Below, in pieces: positions 24,128-35,350 of a DNA stretch of 64,000 nucleotides (its first letter is position 1; each line of letters begins with the position of its first letter). A program made the position numbers and the translations under genes. This DNA is from Carya illinoinensis (lineage: Eukaryota > Streptophyta > Magnoliopsida > Fagales > Juglandaceae). Where the stretch lies: NCBI RefSeq assembly GCF_018687715.1, contig NC_056766.1, positions 10,839,501-10,903,500 on the forward strand. The letters run 5' to 3'. The notes under the pieces were generated by a model that was not told where the DNA came from, made no database searches, and was given only the letters and a program-made list of their open reading frames with translations.

Positions 24128-24827
24128 TGGTTTTTTACGCATAGATTATGACATTATCTAATTATGTATGAACATTGCCAGTCTCATGGTTATTTATTAG
24201 TTCGCACTTATTATAAAACTTTTGTGAGTATTAAACAGTTTCTAATGTATGTTTTTCAAATATTATGAATGTCTATTTGGTTTTCTATTATTATGGGGTT
24301 TTAATAAAATAATAGTTGTTCGAGCGACCATGTAACGTTCGAACATTATTGATTAAGCCGTTCGAATGACATCAGATGATCAAAAAACGTTCAAATGCAA
24401 TTTATTATTGTAGCATTCGAACATAACTCAACACCGTTCAATCTCTTTTACTGTTCGATCTGTTTCTTTAACGTTCGAAAGGAAATCTCTTTTATACCGT
24501 TTAAACATTATCAAAATGTGTGATCATTTGAACATATTTTCATAATCGTTCAACCAATTTAATTGCGTTCGAACGTATAATAGTAACCATTTGAACGAAA
24601 TTCTGGAATGAAATTAAACCGTGACAAAAAAATTAACCGTTTGAACTGTATCGAACGGTCAATTTCAAAATATTCCCAAAAGATATTTTAGGATGAAATG
24701 GTGATTTTCATCCCAATATATCTTGAAGGATAATGTTGTAGGGATGACCTTGGGATGATGTTTTTTCGTTCCAAAATATTTTTTGGGACAAAATTTTTCG
24801 TCCCAAAAAAACGATTATGTTGTAGTG
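24128..24827. repeat. 3' subterminal region and right end of CACTA B
   Basis: Contains about fifteen decayed CGTTCGAACG-type motifs from 24315 to 24660, then GGGAC/GTCCC-type sequence with CGTCCCAAAA, and the terminus TGTTGTAGTG at 24827. The next three bases, CAA, are the target-site duplication. Confidence 0.8.
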
Positions 24828-25839
24828 CAATATTTATATTAAATAAAATAATCATTCAATTAAACCATATAGATCAGTCCTTTATAGCATGAAATGCATT
24901 AATAAAGAAAAAACATATAGAGTAAGTACAAAGGTTAAGAAAACAGGATTTATATCCATATACAGTCGGTTATATTAAAGGATGCAAAATGTTTGGGCCA
25001 CTTTGCAGATGCCATAATATTGCATAATTTGATGCTTTTTGGCCATATATGTGGTACTGTCTAAGGATCCGGATCATATATAAGAGAGGAAATCGATCAA
25101 TTTCAACTCTGTTATTAGCACCATACTATAACTCTATTTTAAATGAAGGGTAGTTATGAAAATTGAAATTAATTTTAAGGGTTAGTCCGGAAATAGTTCT
25201 ACGGCTTTACAATCCGAGATCTTAATTTTTAAAAATAATATATAAATTTTTAGATGTTCGCAATTAGATACCTTTATAAATCACCCGTTAAAAAATAATT
25301 ATTTTATATACAGTTATTTATGTATATTTTTTTATAAATTCTATTGATATGATTGATTATAATAGATATTTTATATTAAAAATAATGATATAATTAATTA
25401 CATTAATAGAATATATAAAAAAATATAAAAGTGATAGTATATATATATAATTTTTTATTACAAAATAGTATTTGAGAATCTTCCTGTGTTGTATTTGCAT
25501 CTGTACTAAAACTTTACGGTGAAGAATAACTTTTAATGTGGGGATTGTACTTATCGAGAATTATCCATAAATTATATTATATAAGGTTGCGTTTTAAACC
25601 TTAGTATAGAGCGAGCGATCCTTATTGATTTAAAAAACATAACATTTTCTTATTTATTAGTCATCATTAACAGGACATCATATATTAATTGTATCATCAC
25701 AACTCCTCTTTTTGCACTAAGAGTACTCGTCGGTGACTATAGTATAACTCATGTTAAAATTATATTGTCTACATACTCATAACTCAATGCATTGATAGCA
25801 TTTCATCAACATAACATATGCACCTACCAGCATTAAGTG
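24828..25839. other. Intergenic sequence right of CACTA B
   Basis: AT-rich and without coding signal. The first part may continue the LTR2 into which B inserted, but I cannot prove that. It contains the dispersed repeat block at 25086-25330. The rest shows nothing recognisable. Confidence 0.4.
25086..25330 (+). repeat. Dispersed repeat block, copy 1
   Basis: Starts GGAAATCGATCAATTTCAAC and matches 62747-62932 plus 63099-63136 near the right end of the window. The second copy is split by a MITE at 62933-63098 and ends where a hAT-like sequence begins. It contains no open frame. It is probably an old non-coding transposon relic. Confidence 0.75.
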
Positions 25840-26015
25840 TAATATACGACTACGCTCCAGTGTTCTTCAAAAATAATCTATTGGAACCTCAAAATGACAT
25901 TTACAATATGAATGTAGTGTTTATACAATAATTATAAATAAATTATCTAAGAATAAGTTAGAGGCCGCTAACTTACCAACTTTTCGGGTATTTTAAGAAT
26001 TTTCTGTGGGTCTAA
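25840..26015. repeat. Repeat R, copy 2, left part
   Basis: Collinear with 9245-9421 of copy 1. It ends with TCTAA (26011-26015), the target-site duplication of the gypsy element that begins at 26016. Confidence 0.8.
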
Positions 26016-28102
26016 TGTGACGCCCCCAAATCCCCATGCACGGACACGGGGAAATCGAGACGTCTGGATGATGACATTACGGGTCATCACCCTATCGACG
26101 CATGCCAAGTGTGTGTAAAAGCGACGAATGTGCACGAGAAATACGCAGCGAAAAAGCAAGTCAATAACTAAGTACCAAAATTTTTCTTGTTTAATACAAA
26201 GCTATTCAAAACATACATAAATAAATATTACAAGACGCGAATATAATTTTAAATCAAATACAAAACATAACATCAGCATCTCGGCGGAGCCGCATCCTCG
26301 AGCTCAGCCTCCTCCTCCTCATCCTCGATCTCTGCACCAAAATCTACGGTACCAAAAATAGTGCCGCAGGTAAGTAAACTCCAAAATCACTAGATAAAAA
26401 TATATAAAACTCAAACAATATGCGTGAAAGAAAAACCAATGCACATGCGCCATAAAACCATAATTTTTCCCACGCACACCAAAAACCCATTTGGTCCACA
26501 AAAACACATCCTTAAAACTAAGCCTCGCCATTATCCCAGATAATGGCCCAAACCACCATTTTCCCAGAAAATGGATCAAAAGCCTCGAAAACCAAACATC
26601 GCCATTCTCCCAGAAAATGGCCCACATCCGAAAACCATAAAAACAATCCGGTTATGCATGCACCATGATCTCCCCTAGGGATCACCCGCACACCCTGGCT
26701 TGTGCCACACCGTAGGTAACGACTACGCATGTGACACCTAAAAGAGAGATGCCCAGACTCGCGCCCCACGCGTACCTAGCCAGGCCATCCTCTAGTCCCC
26801 GCCACTCTACGGACCACAGAGTCATCACGACAGCGTTACCGTATCGTGCGATCCGGTCGTCGCCCTGTGACAACCCAGAGGATGTCACTCAGTATTATCC
26901 ACTCCCGAGTGACCAGAGGAGCTCCACCGAGATATTAACTCATCTCGGCTTGGGCTCGTGAGACACACACACCCAAAACCATTTACACCAATAAAACAGG
27001 ATTTTCTTGATTAAAACAATATGCAACTCACGCCTCATGGCCCAAATAATCAAGCAATCGCACACAAGCAAAACCAAGCACTCCATCCTCAATCCATCCG
27101 ACCCCTGAACTCCTCGGACTCAGTCCGGAATCAGCCAACCAACAACAATTAATTATTGAAAGAGAAAAATATATTTAAATCTAAAAGTAGGGTTTGAAAA
27201 ATACTTACAGCGCTATATGGTATTTTTAGAAAACACACGGCGTTGCAAACGGCGGAAGGAAAGCAACGTAACAGTGAAAATTTACTGTGGCCGTGGGTTG
27301 TCAAATACCCACTTTTGAACGTAGCAAACCAAGGCTCGGGATTGATAGGGAAGGGTCTAAGGATGTTTATGAAGCTAATGGAAGTGAAGTTTGGCCGTGG
27401 GTGGTGGCGGAAACGGCGGAGGAAGGCCGGATTTCCCAAAACGGAAACTAGCTCGTGGGAGCTGTTCCGGTGGCTGTTAGAGGCCGGAAATGGGTAGGTT
27501 AGTACGGCAAGGAGTCAGTGATGAAGTGGTGAAGAGGTGGTGGCCGGAGGTGGAGCGACAGCGGCGGATCGGAGCAAAATCCGTGAAGCTTGTTGGGCTT
27601 TTTCAAGCCAAACGGCGGCTCCGTTGGCGGTGAAAATTAGTGGGGTGGTTCACCGGAGGGAGGGGAAGATTTTGGTAGGGGTGGTGTGCCGCACGGTGGC
27701 CGGCGGCGGTGGGTCTGGGCTGATGAAGTTTCCAGCGTGGGAGAGAAGAGAGAGAGAGAGACGAACCGGGGGGGTTATGCGCGGGAGAGGGGAGGAAAAA
27801 GGAAGAAGAAAAAGAAAAAGAAAAAAGAAAAAGGAAAGAAAAGAGAAAAAGAGAAAAAGGGAAAAGGGAAAAGAAAAGATGTAGGAAAGAAATGAGGTTC
27901 AATCCTCACTCCGGAAAGCAAAACAAATCCGCCGAAAATGAGATTAAAAAACCGTAAAACGACTAATTAAATAAAACGCATCATCAAATAAATAAATAAA
28001 AATCAATTTTAAAACGTAATAATTTAAAATAAATAAACCAATATATTAATTAAATTAAAAACAACCCTTCCGTGAAAATACAAGCAAAAGCGGGTCATCA
28101 CA
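26016..28102 (-). repeat. 3' LTR of the gypsy element
   Basis: 2087 bases from TGTGACGCCCCC to GGGTCATCACA. It keeps a block of about 110 bases (around 27662-27770) that is missing from the other LTR. A purine-rich tract at 27790-27895 gives spurious Lys/Arg-rich frames. Confidence 0.95.
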
Positions 28103-28115
28103 TCCTCCCCCCCTT
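28103..28115 (-). other. Polypurine tract of the gypsy element
   Basis: Read on the minus strand it is AAGGGGGGGAGGA, directly against the 3' LTR, as expected for the primer of plus-strand DNA synthesis. Confidence 0.9.
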
Positions 28116-28222
28116 AAAAACAAATTTCGTCCTCGAAATTTGCAAGATCAACTACCAACTTAAAACAAGCCACATAAAATCACATAAACCAACTGTGACC
28201 AAGATCAAGAAACGTACCGGCT

Positions 28223-31200
28223 TTACTCAAACAAGTATGCGTATTGTCCCCTCATGTCCGCTACTCGCTCCCAAGAGAAGTCTTGAGCTAACGGATCTCC
28301 CCATCCCACCTTAACCAAAGGTATCATCTTGGACCTCAACTGTTGCTCCTTCCAATCCATGATCTGCGACAGAACAACTTCATAAGTGAGATCTGGTTGC
28401 AACTGAATACTCTCTGAGTCGACAAAGCGTGGCTCTTGTTGTCCAAAACTCTTCTTCAAGGACGATACGTGGAAGACATCATCAATATCCCCAAAATACT
28501 CTGGCAAAGCAACTCTATAGGCAACGGGCCCTACCTTCTCCAGAATCTGAAAAGGGCTGACATACCTCGGATCCAATTTCCTCTTCTTACCAAAACGCTT
28601 AACACCTCTCATGGGAGAGACTTTGAGATAAACCTATTCACCTTCTTCAAAAGATAACTCTCTCCTCCTGGTGTCAGCGTAGCTTTTCAAACGACTCTGA
28701 GTTGTCGCCATTTTATCCCTGATGATCCGAACTTGGCTTTGCATTTCTTGAATTATTTCGGGTCCAATTATCCTACTCTCCCCGACTTCATCCCAACACA
28801 AGGGCGATCTGCACTTCCTCCCGTAAAGAGCTTCATAGGGAGCCATCTAAATGGTCGCATGGAAGCTGTTATTATATGCAAACTCTATGAGCGGCAAATG
28901 GTTTTCCCAACTCCCTTGAAATTCCATGACACACGCTCGCAACATGTCTTCAAGGGTCTAAATGGTGGGCTCTGATTGGCCGTCTATCTGTGGGTGGTAA
29001 GCAGTACTGAACTTCAACTTAGTACCCAAAGCTGCCTGCAAACTCTTCCAGAACTGCGACGTGAACCTTGGGTCTCGATCCGACGCTATACACTTTGGTA
29101 TGCTGTGCAGCCACACTATTTCCTTGACATACAAGCAGGTCAACTTACCCAAGGAATCGGTGTTATTAACAGGCAAGAAATAAGCACTTTTCGTTAACCG
29201 GTCAACAATCATCCAAACAGAATTTTTCCCACTAGGCGTCCTCGGCAAACCCACTACAAAGTCCATCGTGATGTCATCCCATTTCCACTCAGGAATAGGG
29301 AGGGGTTGGAGCATACCAGCGGGTCTTTGATGCTCGGCCTTCACTTGACGGCATGTGTGGCATTTCTCAACATATAAGGCAATATCCCTCTTCATTCTAT
29401 CCCACCAATAATTTTTCTTCAAGTCCCGATACATCTTTGTACTGCCGGGATGAACTGAATAAGGGGCCACATGAGCTTCTGCCATGATCCACTCCTTGAA
29501 TTCTGAATCTTTGGGGACCACTCTGCGATCTCAGAACCGAAGTATTCTATCTTTATCTATACTATAATACAACGGCCCTCGAGATTTTTTGACTCTTTTT
29601 CTGATATTCAGCAGTTTCGGATCCTTCCTTTGAAGAGTCTTCAATTCCTCAAAATCAGTTACCCGAATGTCAAGAACTGAAGATAGAATCTCTTCTTGCT
29701 GTGAACTTTCAATAAGGAGCCTTCTCATCCCACAAAGCAAAGAATCCAATTCCGACGGCTCGGCTTCATCTTTCAATTGCGATTTTCGGCTCAAAGCATC
29801 AGCAATTATATTAGCCTTCCCCGGATGATACTTGATCTCACACTAGTAGTCACTGATTAGCTCTAGCCATTGCCTCTGCCTCATATTCAGATTTTTCTGG
29901 GAAACCAAGTGCTTCAGGCTCTTGTGATCGGTGTATACTTCACATGCTTCCCCATACAAAAAGTGCCGCCAAATCTTGAGAGCAAAAACAATCGTAGCCA
30001 ATTCCAAATCGTGTGTCGGATAATTCTTCTCATGGTCCTTTAGCTAACGAGATGCATAGGCAACAACCCATCCTTCCTGCATAAGGACACAACCCAAACC
30101 GAATTTAGACGCATCGCTGAAGACTACAAATGGCTTATGCGGTTCTGGAAGCGCTAACACTGGTGCCGTCGTCAACCTGTTCTTTAATTATTGGAAGCTT
30201 CTCTCACACTTATTTGACCAAACAAATTCTGCATTCTTCCGAGTCAAAGCTGTGAGAGGTCCGAATAGGCGAGCAAATCCTTCCACAAATCTTCGGTAAT
30301 ATCCGGCAAGCCCCAAGAAACTCCGGATCTCACGCACTATAGTCGGACGCTGCCATGACAAAATGGCTTCCACCTTACTAGGATCAACAGCCACTCCGTC
30401 TCGAGAAATCAAATGCCCAAGAAATCTGACTTCCTCCAACCAGAACTCACACTTGCTGAGCTTGGCGTACAACTGGTGTTCTCTCAATATCCCAAGTACC
30501 AGACGAAGGTGATACACATGCTCTTCAACATCTCGGGAATAAATCAAAATATCATCAATGAATACGACCACAAAGGAATCCAGATAAGGTTGAAATATTC
30601 GATTCATTAAATCCATAAAAGCAGCAAGGCCATTAGCTAGCCCAAACGGCATCACCTTAAATTCATAATGCCCATATCTCGACCTAAAAGCAATTTTAGG
30701 CACATCCTTGTCTCTGATCCTCAGCTGGTAGTATCCTGACCTCAAATCAATCTTCGAGAACACAGCTGCTCCTTAAAGCTGATCAAATAAATCATCTATC
30801 CGCGGGAGAGGGTATTTATTTTTTATGGTCACCTTATTTAATTCTCGATAATCGATGCACATACGGAGGGTTCCATCTTTCTTTTTAACAAACAAAACTG
30901 GCGCACCCCACGGCAACGTACTAGGTTGAATAAATCCCTTATCTACCAGCTCTTGCAACTGAGTCTTCAACTCTTTTAATTCAGCCGGTGTCATGTGATA
31001 AGGAGCTTTATGTACCGAAGCCGCTCCAGGTTCCAAGTCTATAACAAACTCCATTTCCCGAACAGGGGGTAGTCCGGGCAAGTCATCCACAAACACATCG
31101 GGGAATTCTTCCACAACTGGAATGTCTACCAAAGACTTCTTCTCGGACGGCGTGGACACCATCTGGACTAAGAAGGCTTCCACTCCCCATGCAATCTCTC

Positions 31201-31605
31201 TTCTTGCTTGAATTGTCGATATAATTACCGGCTTTTCTTTTAACTTACTCCCCGCAAATTCCAGACAATCACCATCTGGAAGCTGAAAGGTAATTACCCG
31301 ACTTCTGCAATTAATACGCGTAGAATAACGGTATAACCAATCCATCCTGAGGATGATATCAAAACCCAACAGTTTAAACACCACCAAATCAGCATCCAAG
31401 AACCTTTCATCAAAATTTAATGGGCATCCCAACGCAACCTTGGAGCACCACACCATTTCACCATCGGGTAAAGCCACTACCAATGACTTTGGCAAAGGTT
31501 CCATGACCAAATTAGACATCCACACAAACGTGGAAGATACAAATGACTGTGGAGCACCGGAATCAAACAAAGCGCAAGCATAAAACTCATACAAACGGAC
31601 TCTCC
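28223..31605 (-). pseudogene. Gypsy pol: protease, RT, RNase H, integrase, chromodomain
   Basis: Polyprotein that would copy and integrate the element. In order on the minus strand: aspartic protease (FDSGAPQSF near 31560, a variant of the usual D-S/T-G-A), reverse transcriptase (CIDYRELNK near 30850, FIDDILIYS near 30540), RNase H (about 29860-30190), integrase with a CHTC zinc-binding part (about 29370), core Asp residues in MDFVVGLP and SDRDPRF with the Glu of DGQSE, and a C-terminal chromodomain-like stretch (about 28230-28390) ending at 28223. In-frame stops lie at about 30771, 30187, 30047, 29848, 29530, 28957, 28847 and 28632. Most could arise from a single C-to-T change. The long reading frame between them shows loss by point mutation, with little rearrangement. 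Confidence 0.9.
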
Positions 31606-31707
31606 CTGAACCAAACACATAACCCATGAAATCCAAAAAAAACAAAGGAGAAACCAAATACATCAAAAATTAACTCCAACATAAAATTAAATTAAATTAA
31701 TCCATAC
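31606..31707 (-). other. Candidate 102-base intron between gag and protease
   Basis: On the minus strand the segment starts GTATGG and ends TTTGGTTCAG, is T-rich, contains in-frame stops, and has a length divisible by three. It separates the end of gag from the start of the protease domain. Removing it keeps the reading frame and brings together the two sides of a region that is normally continuous in related elements. It could also be an insertion that happens to have GT-AG ends. Confidence 0.5.
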
Positions 31708-32920
31708 CTGTAATTACTCCAGCATCATGGGTCACTGGTGCCTCATCATCCACATCTCTGGGTGTGACAGCATAAACCCGGGCTTGCACTGCTTATCTTG
31801 GATTTGTTTTTCCACCGCGTCTACCTCCGCGACTTCCTTGAACTGGTCTTGGACACTCTCGGGCAAAGTGACCCTACTAGCCACAATTATAACATTGAGC
31901 CCCACTAGAAGGGCACTCACCCACATGGGCTCTATTACAAACTCTGCAAACAGGCACACGTCCTCCCATGCGAACACCTGAGGATGCTTGCAGTCGAGTT
32001 CCGGTCCACTGAACAAATTTCTGAAGTGAACCCGAGCTGCTTCCTTCACCAGAAAAACTCCGCCTCTTATGACCCGGAGGGGAGCCCATACTCAGATTAT
32101 TCTCTCGCTCCACAAGGGTGGCCACATCCACCAAGTCCTGAAAAGTGGATATCTGGTGGCTGACCACCATACGGCGTATATCAGGGCGTAGTCCCTCCTG
32201 AAAACGCTCAGCTTGCATCTCCTCTGTGGCGATAAGGTGGGGAGAAAATCGCCCAAGTTCTATAGACCTTCGGGCGCACTGTTCCACTGTCATGCCTCCT
32301 TGGACCAAATTTGAGAACTCTCTTGCCTTTTGCTTCCTTACCGATGCGGGAAAGAAGCGGTCGTTAAATTCTTTCTTGAAGTGCTGCCAGGTTATAGCAG
32401 CGAATGATCCTAACTCTGCTTCTAGCATCACCCTCTTGGTATCCCACCAATCAAAAGCGGTACCTTATAACAGATAGCTGGCGTAGAGTACCTGTTGCGC
32501 CTCGGTGCAACCACACACCTCAAAAGTTCTTTCCAGGTCTTTGATCCACTTTCCAGCTTGAAGCGGATCCTCTTCTCCAGTGAAGTGTGGGGTCCTATGC
32601 GCCAGAAAGCGCTCATAGGTGCATCCGGCTTGCACCATGCTACTAGATCCTCCCGGGTAAAGCCAAGGCCCTCCCTGATATGGCCAATGACCTCCTGGTT
32701 GCGGCCAAAGTCCTCCTTGTTGCGGACAAGGCCCTCCTTGTGGCGGCCAGGGACCCCCTTGTTGTGGCCAAGGTCCTCCTGGTTGTGGCCAAGACCCTGT
32801 TTGCTGTAGCCTAACATTTTGCTACATAAACTCTGTCATCTACCGTATTGCTTGGGCTATGGAGTCATCTCTTGATGTATTGTCCCGTGGCTTCTGAGTA
32901 GATTTCCTTGGTCTCACCAT
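31708..32920 (-). pseudogene. Gypsy gag, capsid and zinc knuckle, broken
   Basis: Nucleocapsid/capsid protein that would package element RNA. The start is taken at MVRPRKSTQ (32920). A Gln/Pro/Gly/Trp-rich stretch of short repeats (about 32650-32810; WPQ, GGPW) is followed by the capsid (retrotransposon gag) domain with RTPHFTGEEDPL, WIKDLERTFEVCG and FNDRFFPASVR (about 32250-32620), and a zinc knuckle near 31890. The knuckle begins CYNCG and ends GHFARECP, with two adjacent TAG stops in the middle. Other stops lie at about 32842, 32824 and 32464. Inactive. Confidence 0.85.
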
Positions 32921-33176
32921 TTTCCTGCCACCACAACTTTTGACCCCCTTTAAGAAAACAAAAACAAAAACCAAAGACCAACACCACAAAACAAGAAACA
33001 AAAAGAAACCAACTTGCAAAACATAACAAAATAAATAAAAACAAGCAAACAAGTTCAAACAAATAAAACAAATAAACAAAACAAATAACAACCTTACTTA
33101 ACATAATTTTTTAAAACACAACCTTAAAAACATTCTGGTACTATCTACGGGACAAGTGGTTTTACCCAGAGCCAAA
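32921..33176 (-). other. Gypsy 5' leader between primer-binding site and gag
   Basis: About 250 bases of T-rich (minus-strand) untranslated leader. Open frames across it are hydrophobic low-complexity readings with no recognisable family. Confidence 0.6.
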
Positions 33177-33190
33177 CCGCTCTGATACCA
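33177..33190 (-). other. Primer-binding site for initiator tRNA-Met
   Basis: On the minus strand TGGTATCAGAGCGG lies two bases inside the 5' LTR. TGGTATCAGAGC complements the 3' end of plant initiator tRNA-Met, the usual primer of these elements, and fixes the orientation as minus. Confidence 0.95.
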
Positions 33191-33192
33191 CC

Positions 33193-35168
33193 TGTGATGC
33201 CCCCAAATCCCCATGCACGGACACGGGGAAATCGAGACGTCCGGATGATGACATCACGGGTCATCACCCTATTAACGTGTGCCAAGTGTGTGTAAAAGCG
33301 ACAAATGTGCACGAGAAATACGCAGCGAAAAAGCAAGTCAATAACTAAGTACTAGAATTTTTCTTGTTTAATACAAAGCTATTCAAAACATACATAAATA
33401 AATATTACAAGACGCAAATATAATTTTAAATCAAATACAAAACATAACATCAGCATCCCGGCGGAGCCGCATCCTCGGACTCAGCCTTCTCCTCCTCATC
33501 CTCGATCTCTGCACCAAAATCTACAGTACCAAAAATGATGCCGCAGGTAAGTAAACTCCAAACACCACTAGATAAAAATATATAAAACTCAAACAATATG
33601 CGTGAAAGAAAAACCAATGCACATGCGCCATAAAACCATAATTTTTCCCACGCACGCCAAAAACCCATTTGGTCCACAAAAACACATCCTTAAAACCAAG
33701 CCTCGCCATTATCCCAGATAATGGCCCAAACCACCATTTTCCCAGAAAATGGATCAAAAGCCTCGAAAACCAAACATCGCCATTCTCCCAGAAAATGGCC
33801 CACATCCGAAAACCATAAAAACAATCCGGTTATGCATGCACCATGATCTCCCCTAGGGATCACCCACACACCCTGGCTCTATGTCACACCGCAGGTAACG
33901 ACTACGCATGTGACACCTAAACGAGCGATGCCAGACTCGTGCCCCGCGCGTACCTGGCCAGGCCATCCTCTAGTCCCCGCCACTCTAGGGACCACAAAGT
34001 CGTCACGATAGCGTTACCGTATCGTGCAATCCGGTCGTCGCCCTGCGACAACCCAGGGGATGTCACTCAGTATTATCCACTCTCGAGTAACCAGAGGAGC
34101 TCCACCGAGATATTAACCCATCCCGACTTGGGCTCGTGAGACACACACACCCAAAACCATTTACGCCAATAAAACGGGATTTTCTCGATTAAAACAATAT
34201 GCAACTCATGCCACATGGCCCAAATAATCAAGCAATCGCACACAAGCAAAATCAAGCACTCCATCCTCAATCCATCCGACCCCCGAACTCCTCGGACTCA
34301 GTCCGGAATCAGCCAACCAACAATAATTAATTATTGAAAGAGCAAAATATATTTAAATCTAAAACTAGGGTTTGGAAAATACTTACAGCGCTATATGGTA
34401 TTTTTAGAAAACACGCGGCGTTGCAAACGGCGGAAGGAAAGCAGCGTAACAGTGAAAATTCACTGTGGTCGTGGGTTGTAAAATACCCATTTTTGAACGG
34501 GGGCAAACCAAGGCTCGGGATTGATAGGGAAGGGTCTAAGGATGTTTATGAAGCTAATAGAAGTGAAGTTTGGCCGTGGGTGGTGGCGGAAACGGCGAAG
34601 GAAGGCCGAATTTCCCAAAATAGAAACTAGCTCGTGGGAGCTGTTCCGGTGGCTGTTAGAGGCCGGAAATGGGTGGGTTAGGACGGCAAGGAGTCGTTGA
34701 TGAAGTGGTGAAGAGGTGGTGGCCGGAGGTGGAGCGACGGCGGTGGATCGGAGCAAAATCCGTGAGGCTTGTTGGGCTTTTTCCGGCCAAACGACGGCTC
34801 CGTTGGCGGTGAAAATTGGTGGGGTGGTTCACCGGAGGGGGTTACGCGCGGGAGAGGGGAGGGAAAAGGAAGAAGAAAAAGAAAAAGAAAAAAGAAAAAG
34901 GAAAGAAAAGAGAAAAAGAGAGAAAGGAAAAAGGGAAAAGAAAAGATGTAGGAAAGAAATGAGATCCAATCCTCACTCCGGAAAATAAAACAAATCCGCC
35001 GAAAACGAGATTAAAAAACCATAAAACGACTAATTAAATAAAACACATCATCAAATAAATAAATAAAAACCAATTTTAAAATGCAATAATTTAAAATAAA
35101 TAAACTAATATATTAATTAAATTAAAAACAATCTTCAGTGAAAATACACGCAAAAGCGGGTCATCACA
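33193..35168 (-). repeat. 5' LTR of the gypsy element
   Basis: 1976 bases with the same ends as the 3' LTR (TGTGATGCCCCC to GGGTCATCACA). It lacks about 110 bases next to a CACCGGAGGG junction at about 34838, present in the other LTR. Aside from that, the two LTRs differ by scattered substitutions, so the insertion is not very recent. Confidence 0.95.
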
Positions 35169-35350
35169 TCTAATAAGAGTTTTTCTAATCTAGAAATTGT
35201 ATAAAACTAAGCAAGATATTCATAATAAAAATTAAAGGGGTCAAAGTAATATTTACAAAACTACCCTTATAATTCCCAAAATTGCTATTTAACCCTAAAT
35301 TCTTACTATTTGCATTTTGGCCCAAAATGTCATAGACTTCATACTATTTC
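35169..35350. repeat. Repeat R, copy 2, right part
   Basis: Starts with the second TCTAA duplication and continues the R sequence of copy 1 (from about 9417) up to LTR2. Confidence 0.8.

Larger units (their letters stand above)
12441..24827 (+). mobile_element. CACTA element B, body and right end
   Basis: Right end at 24827 is TGTTGTAGTG, preceded by GGGACAAAATTTTTCGTCCC, and followed by the CAA duplication. Gene order matches element C: antisense accessory gene, AT-rich tract, TPase, Transposase_24-type gene, then subterminal repeats. The left end is not adjacent; it lies inverted at 10598-11083. A solo gypsy LTR of 2080 bases is inserted upstream of the TPase. All three genes are decayed, so the copy is old. 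Without the solo LTR, and with the displaced end added, the element is about 10.8 kb. Confidence 0.85.
26016..35168 (-). mobile_element. Complete Ty3/Gypsy chromovirus, Tekay/Del-like
   Basis: Full-length LTR retrotransposon on the minus strand, 9153 bases, flanked by a perfect TCTAA duplication (26011-26015 and 35169-35173). It has two LTRs, a primer-binding site, a polypurine tract, and gag and pol with protease, reverse transcriptase, RNase H, integrase and a C-terminal chromodomain-like segment. The pol order (RT before integrase) is that of Ty3/Gypsy. The chromodomain-like tail and overall sequence suggest the Tekay/Del lineage. Gag and pol carry many stops, so it is not autonomous. Two related LTRs elsewhere in the window (16893-18972 and 8010-9221) show repeated activity. 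Confidence 0.95.

Noticed and set aside
24828..25085. Continuation of LTR2 beyond CACTA B
   Set aside because: Expected if B inserted into LTR2, and the AT-rich style fits, but no second LTR2 copy covers this part, so it is not claimed as a feature.
32428..32817. 129-residue frame with repeated Gly/His/Asn/Lys motifs in the gypsy gag region
   Set aside because: It is an alternative frame of the gag repeat. The Gln/Pro/Trp frame continues into the conserved capsid domain and is the real one.
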